A stretch of 64,000 nucleotides of DNA. Origin: Acidobacteriota bacterium (lineage in GTDB: Bacteria > Acidobacteriota > Terriglobia > Bryobacterales > Bryobacteraceae). This document shows, piece after piece, positions 26,463-35,564 of the stretch (the first letter of the stretch is position 1; the number at the start of each line of letters is the position of its first letter). Both the position numbers and the translations under genes were made by a program. The notes under the pieces are model-generated. The model saw only the letters and a list, made by a program, of their open reading frames with translations. It had not been told where the DNA came from and did no database searches. Location of the stretch: contig JAFDVZ010000023.1 in NCBI GenBank assembly GCA_018268715.1, positions 187,837-251,836 on the forward strand, given 5' to 3'.

Positions 26463-29400
26463 CCAGCATGAAGTTCACCGAATCCTGGGTCGACGCCTGC
26501 CTGAAACATCGGCTCCTGGTCGTCTTGGCGGCACTCTTCGCTGCGTGCGTCGGCGCATGGTCACTGACGCGGCTGAAGATCGAAGCCTACCCTGACATCT
26601 CTGATTTGCAGGTCACCATCGTCACGCTCTACCCCGGGCACGCGCCCGAAGAGGTGGAGCAGCAGATCACGGTTCCGCTCGAACGCACCATGAATACCGT
26701 GCCGGGCGTCGTCTCGCGCCGCTCGCGCACGATCTTCGGTTTGTCGGTCGTCGACCTCACTTTCGGCGCGGACACGCAGGAGAACCTGGCGCGCCAGGCC
26801 GTCATGGAGAGGCTGCACGATGTCGAGTTGCCCGACGGCGTCACCGCCACACTCGCCCCGCCCGTCACCCCGGCTGGAGAACTCTACCGATACGTTCTGC
26901 GCTCGGATACGGCCAGCGAGATGACGCTCCGCGAATTGCAGGATTGGGTGGTTGCCCCGCGCTTCCAACAGGCGCCCGGCGTGGGCGATGTGGTGCCCTT
27001 CGGAGGGCTCATCAAGCAGTATCAGGTGGAGATCGATCCGCTAGCTCTCTACAAATACGACCTGCGCGTGCAAGACGTCGCCGATCGCATCAAATCGAAC
27101 AATCAGAACGCGGGCGGGTCGCTGCTCGCCACCGGCGAGGAGGCGCTGGTGGTGCGCGGCATAGGCATGCTGCGCTCGCCTGAAGACATCGAGAACGTGG
27201 TGCTGAAGACGGTGCGCGGCACGGCCGTCTTCGTTCGGGACGTCGCGAAAGTGAAGATCGGCGCCGCACCGCCCGCCGGCGTCTTCGGCCTCGATTCGAT
27301 CAGCGGCGGCGTCGAAGGCATCGTCGTCATGCGTCGCGGCGAGAATCCGACGGAAGTCCTGAAGGGAATCCTCGCCGCCGTCACCGAACTCAACACCGAC
27401 GGCCTGCCCGCGGGCGTCCGCGTGGAGCCGATCTACGATCGCACGGAACTGGTCGAAAACACGCTGCGCACCGTGTCCCGCACGCTCGCCGAAGCGCTCG
27501 CCATCGTGCTGTTCGTTTCGCTGTTCTTTCTAGGCAGCCTCCGCGCCGCGCTCGTGACGGTGGTGGTCATCCCACTGTCGCTCGCCTTCGCGTTCGGCTG
27601 CATGTGGCTGTGTGGCGTGCCCGCCAGCCTGCTCAGCCTGGGAGCGCTCGACTTCGGAATCATCGTGGACGGTACGCTCGTCATGGCGGAGGCGATCGTC
27701 AGCCGCATGCCGGAAAGCGTCAACCGCGACTCGGGCCAGACTGTCGCTACCGCCGTCAGAAAGGCCTCCGGTGAACTGGGTCGATCGATCATCTTCTCGC
27801 TAATCATCCTCATCGCCGCATATCTTCCCCTGTTCACGCTGGAGCGCGTGGAAAGCCGGCTCTTCTCGCCCATGGCGTTCACCATCTGCGCGGCGCTGCT
27901 CGGATCGATGATCTCCACCCTGACTCTCACGCCCGTGCTGGCCACGGTTCTCTTCCGCAACGGTTCGCGAGCGTGGCGGAATCCGGTGGCGGCCTGGATC
28001 GTGCGGCGCTACGAAACGGACCTGAGCCGCTCACTCCGTCACCCCTGGCCGGGAGCCATCGCAACGGTGGCGATTCTCGCCGCTGGGGCCTGGCTGGGCA
28101 GCCGCATGGGAAGCGAGTTCCTGCCCACCCTGGACGAGGGCGTCATGTGGTTGCGCGCCAATCTGCCACCGGGCATTTCGTTGGAGAAGTCGGTGGAGGT
28201 GGCCGGACGCATGCGCGCCGCCATTCGCCGGTCGCCGGAAATTCATTCCGTCACCTCGCAAACCGGCCGCCAGGAATCGAACACGGAGCCGTTCGGGCCC
28301 AACCGCAACGAGTTCCTAATCGTTCCCAAACCCTATTCGGAGTGGGCGCCTGGCAAAACCAAAGCCGATCTCGTCGCCGAACTGTCGGCCCGCCTCCAGC
28401 GCGAGTTCCCGTCCGCCGCTCTGAACTTCTCCCAGCCGATCATGGACATGGTGATGGAGTCGGTCACCGGGTCGAGCGCGGACCTGGCGGTGATTCTGAC
28501 TGGCCGGGACATGCCGGAGTTGCGCAAACTGGGCTTGGCGACGCTCGACGTTCTCAAGGACATCCCAGGAGCCGCCGACACTTCCATCGAGCAGGAATCC
28601 GAGCAGCCGCAACTGAAGGTGGAGATCCGGCGCGACGACGCCGCCCGCTACGGCGTCAACGTCTCTGAAGTTCAGGACGTCGTCGAAATGGCGATTGGCG
28701 GACGCGCGATCAGCACACTGTTCGACGGCGAGCGCCGCTTCGACATCGCGGTCCGCTATCACCCCGCGGCGCGCAGCACGCTGTCCGGCATCGGAGCTAT
28801 CGTCCTCAAGACACCGGATGGCGGCCGCGCCGCATTGAGCCAACTCGCCGCGATCCGGATCGAGGACGGCGCGACCACGATTGCCCGCCGCGAGAACCGC
28901 CGTCAAATCAGCGTCCGCACGAATATCCGCGGGCGCGACCAGGGCAGTTTCGTCCGCGAGGCGCAGCGACGAATGCGCGAGAAGGTCCCATTGCCGGAAG
29001 GCTACCGCGCCGAATGGGGCGGCGTTTTCGAAAACCTGGACCGCGCTCGCCGGCGGCTGATGTACATTCTGCCCGTCACGGTGCTGATCATCTTTGGACT
29101 GCTCTACTGGGCTTTCGGCTCGGTGCGCAATTCGCTTCTCGTATTGGTGAATGTGCCGTTCTCGATCGTGGGCGGCGTCGCCGCGCTCTACCTCCGAGAC
29201 ATCCCCTTCAGCGTCTCGGCCGCGGTGGGATTTGTATCGCTGTTTGGAGTGGCGGTGATGAGCGGAGTCCTGTACGTGATGGAGATGGACCAACAGCGCA
29301 AGTCGGGTCGCGCGCTCCCCGACGCGGTCCGCGAAGGCGCTGTCCGCAAGATGCGCCCCTGCCTGATTCTGATCCTGGTGGCGATGCTAGCCATGGCGCC

Positions 29401-29548
29401 CGCGGCCACCGCCCGCGGCATCGGATCGGATATTCAGCGCCCGCTGGCGACGGTCGTCTTCGGCGGATTGGTCTCGACACTCGTGCTGACGCTCTTCGCG
29501 TTGCCGGCGTTGTACCTGCTGGCCCACCGCCGCGAGTCCGGGCGATAG
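26459..29548 (+). CDS. Heavy-metal efflux RND pump, CzcA type
   Basis: 1029 residues with 12 membrane helices and two large periplasmic loops, normal for HME-RND pumps. TM4 contains DFGIIVDGTLVMAEA, with Asp, Asp and Glu spaced 0, 6 and 13, the D402-D408-E415 proton-relay set of CzcA; CusA-type copper/silver pumps lack this pattern. The likely substrates are therefore divalent cations such as Co, Zn, Cd or Ni (inference from the motif). GTG at 26459 is the start, with ATG at 26468 as alternative. No metal-responsive regulator is encoded beside the operon. Confidence 0.94.
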   Translation: MTSMKFTESWVDACLKHRLLVVLAALFAACVGAWSLTRLKIEAYPDISDLQVTIVTLYPGHAPEEVEQQITVPLERTMNTVPGVVSRRSRTIFGLSVVDLTFGADTQENLARQAVMERLHDVELPDGVTATLAPPVTPAGELYRYVLRSDTASEMTLRELQDWVVAPRFQQAPGVGDVVPFGGLIKQYQVEIDPLALYKYDLRVQDVADRIKSNNQNAGGSLLATGEEALVVRGIGMLRSPEDIENVVLKTVRGTAVFVRDVAKVKIGAAPPAGVFGLDSISGGVEGIVVMRRGENPTEVLKGILAAVTELNTDGLPAGVRVEPIYDRTELVENTLRTVSRTLAEALAIVLFVSLFFLGSLRAALVTVVVIPLSLAFAFGCMWLCGVPASLLSLGALDFGIIVDGTLVMAEAIVSRMPESVNRDSGQTVATAVRKASGELGRSIIFSLIILIAAYLPLFTLERVESRLFSPMAFTICAALLGSMISTLTLTPVLATVLFRNGSRAWRNPVAAWIVRRYETDLSRSLRHPWPGAIATVAILAAGAWLGSRMGSEFLPTLDEGVMWLRANLPPGISLEKSVEVAGRMRAAIRRSPEIHSVTSQTGRQESNTEPFGPNRNEFLIVPKPYSEWAPGKTKADLVAELSARLQREFPSAALNFSQPIMDMVMESVTGSSADLAVILTGRDMPELRKLGLATLDVLKDIPGAADTSIEQESEQPQLKVEIRRDDAARYGVNVSEVQDVVEMAIGGRAISTLFDGERRFDIAVRYHPAARSTLSGIGAIVLKTPDGGRAALSQLAAIRIEDGATTIARRENRRQISVRTNIRGRDQGSFVREAQRRMREKVPLPEGYRAEWGGVFENLDRARRRLMYILPVTVLIIFGLLYWAFGSVRNSLLVLVNVPFSIVGGVAALYLRDIPFSVSAAVGFVSLFGVAVMSGVLYVMEMDQQRKSGRALPDAVREGAVRKMRPCLILILVAMLAMAPAATARGIGSDIQRPLATVVFGGLVSTLVLTLFALPALYLLAHRRESGR

Positions 29549-29578
29549 CTGCGTTTCTCCGAGCCCGCCGCCGGGCTA

Positions 29579-29608
29579 TTGACACGTTTGCGCGCACGGC
29601 CCTACACT
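29579..29608 (+). promoter_or_regulatory. Promoter TTGACA-N18-TACACT for the first PadR operon
   Basis: Consensus -35 at 29579-29584 and -10 at 29603-29608. The palindrome ACACTTGTGT (29604-29613) covers the -10 box and transcript start, and TGACAC/GTGTCA arms at 29580-29585 and 29610-29615 embrace the whole promoter; either could be the PadR operator. GAGGAG at 29624-29629 serves the TTG start at 29637. Confidence 0.6.
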
Positions 29609-29636
29609 TGTGTCAGTTACTGAGAGGAGTCGCCGT

Positions 29637-29966
29637 TTGAGCAGGCCCACCGACCTCGTCCAGGGAACCCTGGATCTCCTGATCCTGAAGATCGTCGCGC
29701 TCGAACCCGCCCACGGCTGGGCCATCGCCCACCGCATCCGGCAGATGTCCGGGGAGGTGTTGCAGGTAGGCCAGGGCGCGCTCTACCCCGCCCTCCACAA
29801 GCTCGAACAAAACGGTTGGATCTGCTCCGAATGGGCGGTCAGCGACAACAACCGGAAAGCGAAATACTACACGCTCACCCGCGCCGGCAAAAAGGCCCTG
29901 GAGCATGAGTCGGCCGAGTGGGAACGGCTGGCGGGAGCGATCTCGGCCATCGTGCGGGCGGTGTGA
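29637..29966 (+). CDS. PadR family transcriptional regulator
   Basis: 109 residues from TTG at 29637, seven bases after GAGGAG. The winged helix-turn-helix spans residues 1-85: DLVQGTLDLLILKIVALEPAHG, QVGQGALYPALHKLEQNGWI and AKYYTLTRAGKKAL, the canonical PadR pattern. A short C-terminal dimer helix follows (subfamily 2). One base separates its stop from the start of the permease gene, so it controls that gene and probably itself. The effector is unknown. Confidence 0.93.
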   Translation: MSRPTDLVQGTLDLLILKIVALEPAHGWAIAHRIRQMSGEVLQVGQGALYPALHKLEQNGWICSEWAVSDNNRKAKYYTLTRAGKKALEHESAEWERLAGAISAIVRAV

Positions 29967-29967
29967 C

Positions 29968-32619
29968 ATGCGTTGGTTCGACATCCTGCGTATGCGGCTG
30001 CGGTCGTTGTTCCGGCGCGCCCGGGTGGAACGGGAGTTGGACGAGGAGTTGCGCTACCACCTCGATCGCGAAACCGACTTCAACATCGCCCAGGGCATGA
30101 GCCCGGACGAGGCGCGGTTCGCCGCGTTGCGCGATATCAGCGACATCGAACTGAGACGGGAGGAATGCCGGGACATGCGGAGAGTCAACTGGATCGAGAA
30201 CGCTATCGCCGACATGCGCTTCGCCGCGCGGCAATTGCGCAAGGAGTACGAATTCACCACCACCGCGATGCTCATGCTCGCCCTCGGGCTGAGCGCCAGC
30301 ATCGCCATCTTCGCTTTCGTCGACGCGGCGCTCGTGAAACCGCTGCCCTATCAGGATCCGGACCGCCTCATCGGCGTCTTCGAGAAGCTCGAACCACAGT
30401 GCCGTTTCTGCAATCTCTCCTGGCCCGACTACCTCGACTGGAAGCGGATGAACACCACCCTCGAGTCTCTGGATGTCTACCAGGGACGCGGTTTTGCTCT
30501 CTCGACCGAATCCGGCCCCCAGCGGGCGCCGGCGGCGCGCGTGAGCGACGGCTTCTTCCGAACGCTGGGCGTCCGGCCGGCCCTCGGCCGAGACTTCTAC
30601 CCGGGCGAGGACCGCGCCGGCGCCGCGCGAACCACGATTCTCAGCTATGCGGCGTGGCAGGCGCGCTACGGGGGCTCCTCCGCCATTCTCGGAAAGACCG
30701 TGACGCTCGACCGGGATCCCTACGTCGTCGTAGGCGTGCTCCCGCGCGACTTTCAATTCGCCCCGGTGGGACAAGCCGACTTCTGGGTCCCCTTGCAGGC
30801 GTCATCGGAATGCGACCTGCGGCGAAGCTGCCACGGCCTGTACGGCGTTGGCCGTCTGAAGCCGGGCGTTTCCGTGGACGCCGCGCGCGCCAACTTCGTC
30901 TCCATCGCGCGACAACTCGAACTGCAATATCCCGCCTCCAACCGCGACCAGGGCGCGAACGCATTGCCGCTGGCGGAAGTCATCGTCGGCAGGATCCGGC
31001 CGATACTCCTGGTGCTGATGGCCGGCTCCGGTCTTCTCTTGTTGATCGCCTGTGTCGATGTCGTCGGATTGGTGCTCGTGCGGGCCGAGAGCCGGAAGCG
31101 CGAGATGGCCGTCCGTTCGGCGCTCGGCGCGTCGTCCGGGAGGCTACTCGCGCAACTGGTGGCGGAGGCTCTAGTGCTTGTGGCTGGTGGCGTCGCGGCC
31201 GGTCTGGCGGGCGCGCATCTCACCATGCGATCGCTTTCGAGCATGCTCTCGGAGGAGGTGCTCGCTCGCATGCCGTTCCTCGCCGGCGCCGGATGGACGC
31301 CGCGGGTCCTGCTATTCGCGGCCGCCGCGTCGCTGCTGTGCGGCTCGCTGTTCGCGTTCGCTCCCGGACTTCGCCTCCGCTCGCCGCACATTCGCGGCAG
31401 CCTGGCGGAAGGTTCGCGCGGGTCGGTCGGAACTGTATGGCGGAGTCTGGGCTCGAAACTCGCCGTGGCGGAACTCGCCATGGCGGTGGTGCTGCTCGTC
31501 GCCGCGGCGCTGCTGTCGCAAAGCCTCGTCAATCTGCTGCGCGTGAACCTCGGACTGCGGCCCGATCGCCTCGTCACCGTGAACGTGGCGGCGCCCAACG
31601 CCAAGTACGCCACCGATCCCAAAGCCATCGCCCTGGGCGCTGCCGTCCTTGAACAGGCTTCCCAGCTTCCGGGAGTCGTTTCGGTGGGACTGTCCGCCAA
31701 CGGCGCGCCGCTCACCCATAACGGCAACACCACCTGGATCCGTATCCTGGGCCGGCCGTGGGACGGCGGCCACATCGACGTCCCGGAACGCGAGGTGACG
31801 CCCGCATGGTTTTCCACCATCGGCGCCAAACTCGCCCGCGGCCGGTTCTTCACGGAGTCCGATGACTCCACCAAAGGCGGCGTGGCCATCGTTAATCAGG
31901 CGTTCGTGCGGAAGCACTTCAACAACGGCGAGGCGGTGGGGCAGAACATCGGACGCGTTTCCATCAAGACGGACCCCGTCGAAATCGTGGGCGTCGTCGA
32001 GGACATCCGGCAGGGATCGCTCGACGACGAGATCCCGCCCATCGTGTACCGGCCGTTCAAACAGAGCGCCGACACATTTTTTAACCTGGTGGCGCGGACT
32101 TCGCAGGATCCCGGCGCGCTGATTCCGGAATTGACCGCCGCCATCCGTCGAATCGACCCGGAAATCCTCACGCTGGACCCGGCCACAATGCAGGACCGCC
32201 TCGAACGGTCCAACGCCGCCTACATGCATCGCACCACCGCGTGGCTGGTGGGCGGATTCGCCGCCGTGGCGCTCGTGCTGGCGCTGGTCGGCCTGTACGG
32301 CGTCATCGCGTACTCCGTCAGCCAGCGCACCCGCGAAATCGGCGTGCGGATGGCTCTGGGGGCCCGGACCGGAATGGTGTACCGCATGATTCTGGGAGAA
32401 GCGGCCTGGTTGACCGCCGCCGGCATCGCGGTGGGGCTCGGCCTCGCGGCCGCCGTATCGGGACTTCTGCGCAGCCTGCTGTTCGGAGTAAGCCCGTGGG
32501 ATCCCGCCACGCTAGCCTCCATCGCCGCCGTGCTCGCGGCCGCGGCCCTCTGCGCGGCGTTCGCGCCGGCCCGCCGGGCCGCCTCCGTGAACCCCGTGGA
32601 TGCGCTCCGCTGCGAGTAA
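29968..32619 (+). CDS. MacB/FtsX-type permease of the acidobacterial duplicated orphan (ADOP) family
   Basis: 883 residues from ATG at 29968. The N-terminal 70 residues (ARVERELDEELRYHLDRET, then MSPDEARFAAL) are the ADOP prefix. A first membrane helix near residue 95 is followed by a MacB-like periplasmic domain, FtsX helices (residues about 345-480), a second periplasmic domain and a final FtsX block (TREIGVRMALGARTGMVYRM). The FtsX module is duplicated in one chain, so a single protein may act as the dimer. No ATP-binding subunit is encoded nearby, hence orphan. The transported substrate or signal is unknown. Confidence 0.92.
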   Translation: MRWFDILRMRLRSLFRRARVERELDEELRYHLDRETDFNIAQGMSPDEARFAALRDISDIELRREECRDMRRVNWIENAIADMRFAARQLRKEYEFTTTAMLMLALGLSASIAIFAFVDAALVKPLPYQDPDRLIGVFEKLEPQCRFCNLSWPDYLDWKRMNTTLESLDVYQGRGFALSTESGPQRAPAARVSDGFFRTLGVRPALGRDFYPGEDRAGAARTTILSYAAWQARYGGSSAILGKTVTLDRDPYVVVGVLPRDFQFAPVGQADFWVPLQASSECDLRRSCHGLYGVGRLKPGVSVDAARANFVSIARQLELQYPASNRDQGANALPLAEVIVGRIRPILLVLMAGSGLLLLIACVDVVGLVLVRAESRKREMAVRSALGASSGRLLAQLVAEALVLVAGGVAAGLAGAHLTMRSLSSMLSEEVLARMPFLAGAGWTPRVLLFAAAASLLCGSLFAFAPGLRLRSPHIRGSLAEGSRGSVGTVWRSLGSKLAVAELAMAVVLLVAAALLSQSLVNLLRVNLGLRPDRLVTVNVAAPNAKYATDPKAIALGAAVLEQASQLPGVVSVGLSANGAPLTHNGNTTWIRILGRPWDGGHIDVPEREVTPAWFSTIGAKLARGRFFTESDDSTKGGVAIVNQAFVRKHFNNGEAVGQNIGRVSIKTDPVEIVGVVEDIRQGSLDDEIPPIVYRPFKQSADTFFNLVARTSQDPGALIPELTAAIRRIDPEILTLDPATMQDRLERSNAAYMHRTTAWLVGGFAAVALVLALVGLYGVIAYSVSQRTREIGVRMALGARTGMVYRMILGEAAWLTAAGIAVGLGLAAAVSGLLRSLLFGVSPWDPATLASIAAVLAAAALCAAFAPARRAASVNPVDALRCE

Positions 32620-32644
32620 GCGGCGCCGCCTTGAACGCGCGTAC

Positions 32645-32650
32645 TACACT
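32645..32650 (+). promoter_or_regulatory. -10 box TACACT, leaderless start of the DUF1080 gene
   Basis: TACACT is followed by GCGGAC and ATG at 32657. The same hexamer and spacing occur at 35235, 41882 and, on the minus strand, 161. Confidence 0.5.
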
Positions 32651-32656
32651 GCGGAC

Positions 32657-33583
32657 ATGCGATTCTATCCGACCCCAGCGGTCGCTCTCACCCTACTCTC
32701 GTTGCCGGCGTTTGCGGCCAGTCCGTTCGCCGGGCGCTGGGACTTCAACATCCCCACTCCGGGCGGAATGCGCGCGGCCTGGCTCGGGATCACCGAAAAG
32801 AACGGCGCGCTCGACGTCCAATATCAGCCCACCGGCGGCAACGTGTTCGCAATCAAGGAAGTCAAGGCCAGCGGCAACCATCTGTCGCTCACCGTCGCGC
32901 CGTCCACCAAGGGCCGGCCCGCTGTCATGTGGGAACTCGACGCCACGGGCGGCGAACTCACCGGCGTCCAGAAGCGCGGCGATCTCACCACCGAATTGAA
33001 AGGCGTGCGCGCTCCCGCCCTCAACCGCAAGGCTCCGAAGGCTTGGGCGAAGCCGGTCGCGCTGTTCAATGGCAAGGATCTGACGGGTTGGGAGCCGATG
33101 GGGAATCCGGCCAACAGTCACTGGATCGTCGAAGGCGGCCAACTGGTGAACGAGGATCATGGCGCCAACCTCAAGTCCACACAGTCCTTCCAGGACTTCA
33201 AGTTGCACTTTGAGGTGAATTGCCCCGATCACGCCAACAGCGGCTTCTACCTGCGCGGACGTTACGAAGTGCAGCTCGAATACGAGCCTCTCGACGCCAA
33301 CCCGCCGGAACGCCGCATCGGGTCGATCTACGGACGCATCGCGCCGAAGGGCGAGGCGAAGCGCACGCCGGGCGAGTGGGAAACGTTTGACGTGACGCTG
33401 GTGGGCCGCACCGTCACCGTGGTTCACAACGGCGTCACCACTATCGACCATCAGGAGATCGAAGGCATCACCGGCGGCGCGCTCGACGCCAATGAAGGCG
33501 AGCCCGGCCCGTTCTACATCCAGGGCGACCACACCGGCGGCCTGAAGTTCCGTAATATTACCGTCGCGTCCCCTCGGCCGTAA
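32657..33583 (+). CDS. Exported DUF1080 (3-keto-disaccharide hydrolase-like) protein
   Basis: 308 residues from ATG at 32657, giving a signal peptide (VALTLLSLPAFAA). Residues about 20-125 are a beta-rich lipocalin-like region (FAGRWDFNIPTPGG). Residues 135-308 are the DUF1080/LamG-like jelly roll (ALFNGKDLTGWEPMGN, NSGFYLRGRYEVQLE, FYIQGDHTGGLKFRNITV). Members are sugar-binding or 3-keto-glycoside hydrolases abundant in Acidobacteriota and Planctomycetota. Its 3' end overlaps the convergent transglycosylase gene by 26 bases. Confidence 0.88.
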   Translation: MRFYPTPAVALTLLSLPAFAASPFAGRWDFNIPTPGGMRAAWLGITEKNGALDVQYQPTGGNVFAIKEVKASGNHLSLTVAPSTKGRPAVMWELDATGGELTGVQKRGDLTTELKGVRAPALNRKAPKAWAKPVALFNGKDLTGWEPMGNPANSHWIVEGGQLVNEDHGANLKSTQSFQDFKLHFEVNCPDHANSGFYLRGRYEVQLEYEPLDANPPERRIGSIYGRIAPKGEAKRTPGEWETFDVTLVGRTVTVVHNGVTTIDHQEIEGITGGALDANEGEPGPFYIQGDHTGGLKFRNITVASPRP

Positions 33584-35081
33584 CGGCGTGCTTTGACGCG
33601 GCCTTCTGGGCGTCCGCGAAAACCTCGTTGAAGAAATCGCGCGAGGACGGCGAGCATCCGATGTGCATCACTCCCTCCCCGCGCGATTCTTCGATGAAGC
33701 CGAGATAACCCATGTTCCCGATGTCGTCGAGCACGAAGTCCAACGCCTCGCGCTCTCCCACCGGCAGGTTGCGGATGTCGATGTCGAACACCTGCCCGGT
33801 GGAGTGCCACACCGATTCATCGCGGCCGCGCGGCGAGCGTCGCTGGAAATCCGCCGGATGCACCAGCGCGGTCACTTCCAGCGGCACGAACTTCTCTCCC
33901 CTCGGCTTCATCAGCGCATGCAGCCGCCGCGTCTCGAAGGCGATGTAGGCGAGCGTGCCGATGGTCGGCGGCGACGCCTGCGCGAAACGATCGCCTTCGG
34001 CCGATTCCCCCGCCGCCAGCAGATCCTTGCGAAGGCGAAATCCGAACAGTTCCTCGTTCTCGAAAGCGTGCACCAGCCGGGTGCCCTCGTCGCGCCGGAT
34101 GTCATCGCTGCTGTGATACTCCAGATCGGAGGTCTTCAGCCAAACCGACAGCCGGTGGGGCGCGCGCACCCGCGGATCGGGCTCCCAACGGTGCTCCTCG
34201 ACCAGCCTCTTCAACTCCGCCGGATCTTTCTTGTACAGCCCGAGCATCCGTTCGGCGCACAACACGCGGAAGTAATAGGTGGGCGACCAGTCGCGCTCCA
34301 TCTCGCGCTGGATGGCCTGGTAGATCTCACGGTTGAACGACGGATCGTTGGCGAAAAACATCTTCGGAACCGTGTAGGGCGCCTTGATGCCCCGGGCGTT
34401 CTCCGTCAGCGCCCGCATGGAAGCCACGCAACCTTCCCCGCAGTGATAGGCGAAGATCGCCCAGTCGAGCCCTTCGTACCGCTTCTCGAGTCGCGCCAGA
34501 TAATTGGCTGCCGCCGGAATCGCCCGCTGCGGAACCAGTCGCTCGTCGGTCATCAGCACGCTATAGGGAACTTTCCTACGCACCTGCTTGGTCACCAACT
34601 TGCCCCGCCTGCCCTTCACCGTCTGCTTCTCGGTGACGTTGCGGTAGCGGGTGGCGTAGATCATGCGCAGCCCCATGGACTTCGCCGTGCCGGAGGACAC
34701 CTGCATGATCCCCTTGGGGCCGGCCGGGCTTTGCGCGTTGCTGTCGCCAAAGCTCTCCAGATAGGCGATGGCGGCGATCAGCGACCATCGCAGGCCGGAC
34801 TGCCGCTCGGCGTCCTGAAACAGCTTCAACATCTGTGGGCTGAGGATCTTCTGGGCGCCGGGAAGGCAGCGCGCGTCGCGCACGATGCCGAACGTCTGCG
34901 CCTCGATCATCATCTCGGTGCGTTCGCTGATCTGCTCATCGGTAAGTTCGCGGTGCGACGCGCCAACGCCTACCAGACGGTGCGCCGGCGTGAACTGCGG
35001 ACGATCGCCGCTCGTAAACCAGGTGTCGGCGCCGGCCAGGGCGCCGGCGGCGAGAAGGAGGACTGTCGAAACACGAAGCAT
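33558..35081 (-). CDS. Exported lytic transglycosylase (SLT domain) protein
   Basis: 507 residues from ATG at 35081, giving signal peptide VSTVLLLAAGALAGAD. The SLT domain covers residues about 85-250 with catalytic glutamate E109 in IAYLESFGDSN, followed by SPAGPKGIMQVSSGTA, and the late motif WAIFAYHCGEGCV. The C-terminal 250 residues are not a family I can name; they include a histidine-containing segment (VWHSTGQVFDIDIRNLP) that resembles D-Ala-D-Ala or DUF882-like peptidase folds, but that is a weak call. It probably cuts peptidoglycan in the periplasm. Confidence 0.85.
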   Translation of the reverse strand: MLRVSTVLLLAAGALAGADTWFTSGDRPQFTPAHRLVGVGASHRELTDEQISERTEMMIEAQTFGIVRDARCLPGAQKILSPQMLKLFQDAERQSGLRWSLIAAIAYLESFGDSNAQSPAGPKGIMQVSSGTAKSMGLRMIYATRYRNVTEKQTVKGRRGKLVTKQVRRKVPYSVLMTDERLVPQRAIPAAANYLARLEKRYEGLDWAIFAYHCGEGCVASMRALTENARGIKAPYTVPKMFFANDPSFNREIYQAIQREMERDWSPTYYFRVLCAERMLGLYKKDPAELKRLVEEHRWEPDPRVRAPHRLSVWLKTSDLEYHSSDDIRRDEGTRLVHAFENEELFGFRLRKDLLAAGESAEGDRFAQASPPTIGTLAYIAFETRRLHALMKPRGEKFVPLEVTALVHPADFQRRSPRGRDESVWHSTGQVFDIDIRNLPVGEREALDFVLDDIGNMGYLGFIEESRGEGVMHIGCSPSSRDFFNEVFADAQKAASKHAVTAEGTRR

Positions 35082-35210
35082 GGAAAATGTTTCTACAACG
35101 AGATTGCGGGATATCGGCCCGGATTGCAAGTCCCTGATTCGTTTGGACGCGCCTGCGCCCTCCGCCGTTGCCCGCCGGCGCCGCTCGAAACGATGAAAAT
35201 GAATTCACCA

Positions 35211-35240
35211 TTGCATGTAGACCTCTACATAGGGTACACT
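35211..35240 (+). promoter_or_regulatory. Promoter TTGCAT-N18-TACACT of the second PadR operon, leaderless
   Basis: -35 at 35211-35216, -10 at 35235-35240, ATG at 35247 six bases later with no ribosome site. The spacer is filled by the PadR operator. Confidence 0.65.
35215..35230. promoter_or_regulatory. PadR operator ATGT-N8-ACAT (palindrome ATGTAGACCTCTACAT)
   Basis: Seven-base perfect arms (ATGTAGA and TCTACAT) around CC. ATGT-N8-ACAT is the established PadR half-site arrangement. It lies between -35 and -10 of the promoter for the PadR gene at 35247, so binding would block RNA polymerase and repress the operon. Confidence 0.75.
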
Positions 35241-35246
35241 TCGGGT

Positions 35247-35564
35247 ATGGCTGGCGGCCCCAGGATCTCCCACGGCTCAGCGATGCTGCTCGAAGCCATT
35301 GCCGCCGGCCACGTCTACGGCTACACGATGATGGAGGTCACCGGCCTCCCCAGCGGCACCGTCTATCCCGCCCTTCGCCGCCTGGAGAGCGACGAACTCA
35401 TTGATTCGGAGTGGGAGCGGCTATCGGCCGCCGACGCCGCCCAACGCCCAGCCCGCAAATACTACCGGCTCACCGAGGCTGGCGAAAACACGCTCGAAAC
35501 CGCGCGCAAACGCTATCCCCTGCTGGCGAAGATTCCGCCCGCCAGGGAGGTGATCGAACCATGA
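35247..35564 (+). CDS. PadR family transcriptional regulator (second copy)
   Basis: 105 residues from ATG at 35247, right at the predicted transcript start. It has the winged helix of the family: SHGSAMLLEAIAAGHVYGYTM, SGTVYPALRRLESDELI and ARKYYRLTEAGENTL. The C-terminal dimerisation helix is short (subfamily 2). Its stop overlaps the start of the next gene (ATGA, four bases), and a consensus PadR operator lies in its promoter, so it is a self-controlled repressor of the two membrane genes downstream. Confidence 0.9.
   Translation: MAGGPRISHGSAMLLEAIAAGHVYGYTMMEVTGLPSGTVYPALRRLESDELIDSEWERLSAADAAQRPARKYYRLTEAGENTLETARKRYPLLAKIPPAREVIEP

Noticed and set aside
33663..35246. Very long open frame on the plus strand opposite the lytic transglycosylase
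   Set aside because: Its translation is rich in Arg, His and Pro with no fold pattern, and it mirrors a well-supported minus-strand gene. Only its last 105 codons (from 35247) are real, as PadR.
35194..35246. Earlier ATG codons at 35194 and 35200 as the PadR start
   Set aside because: They would place the operator and the -10 box inside the coding sequence; the PadR family start fits 35247.
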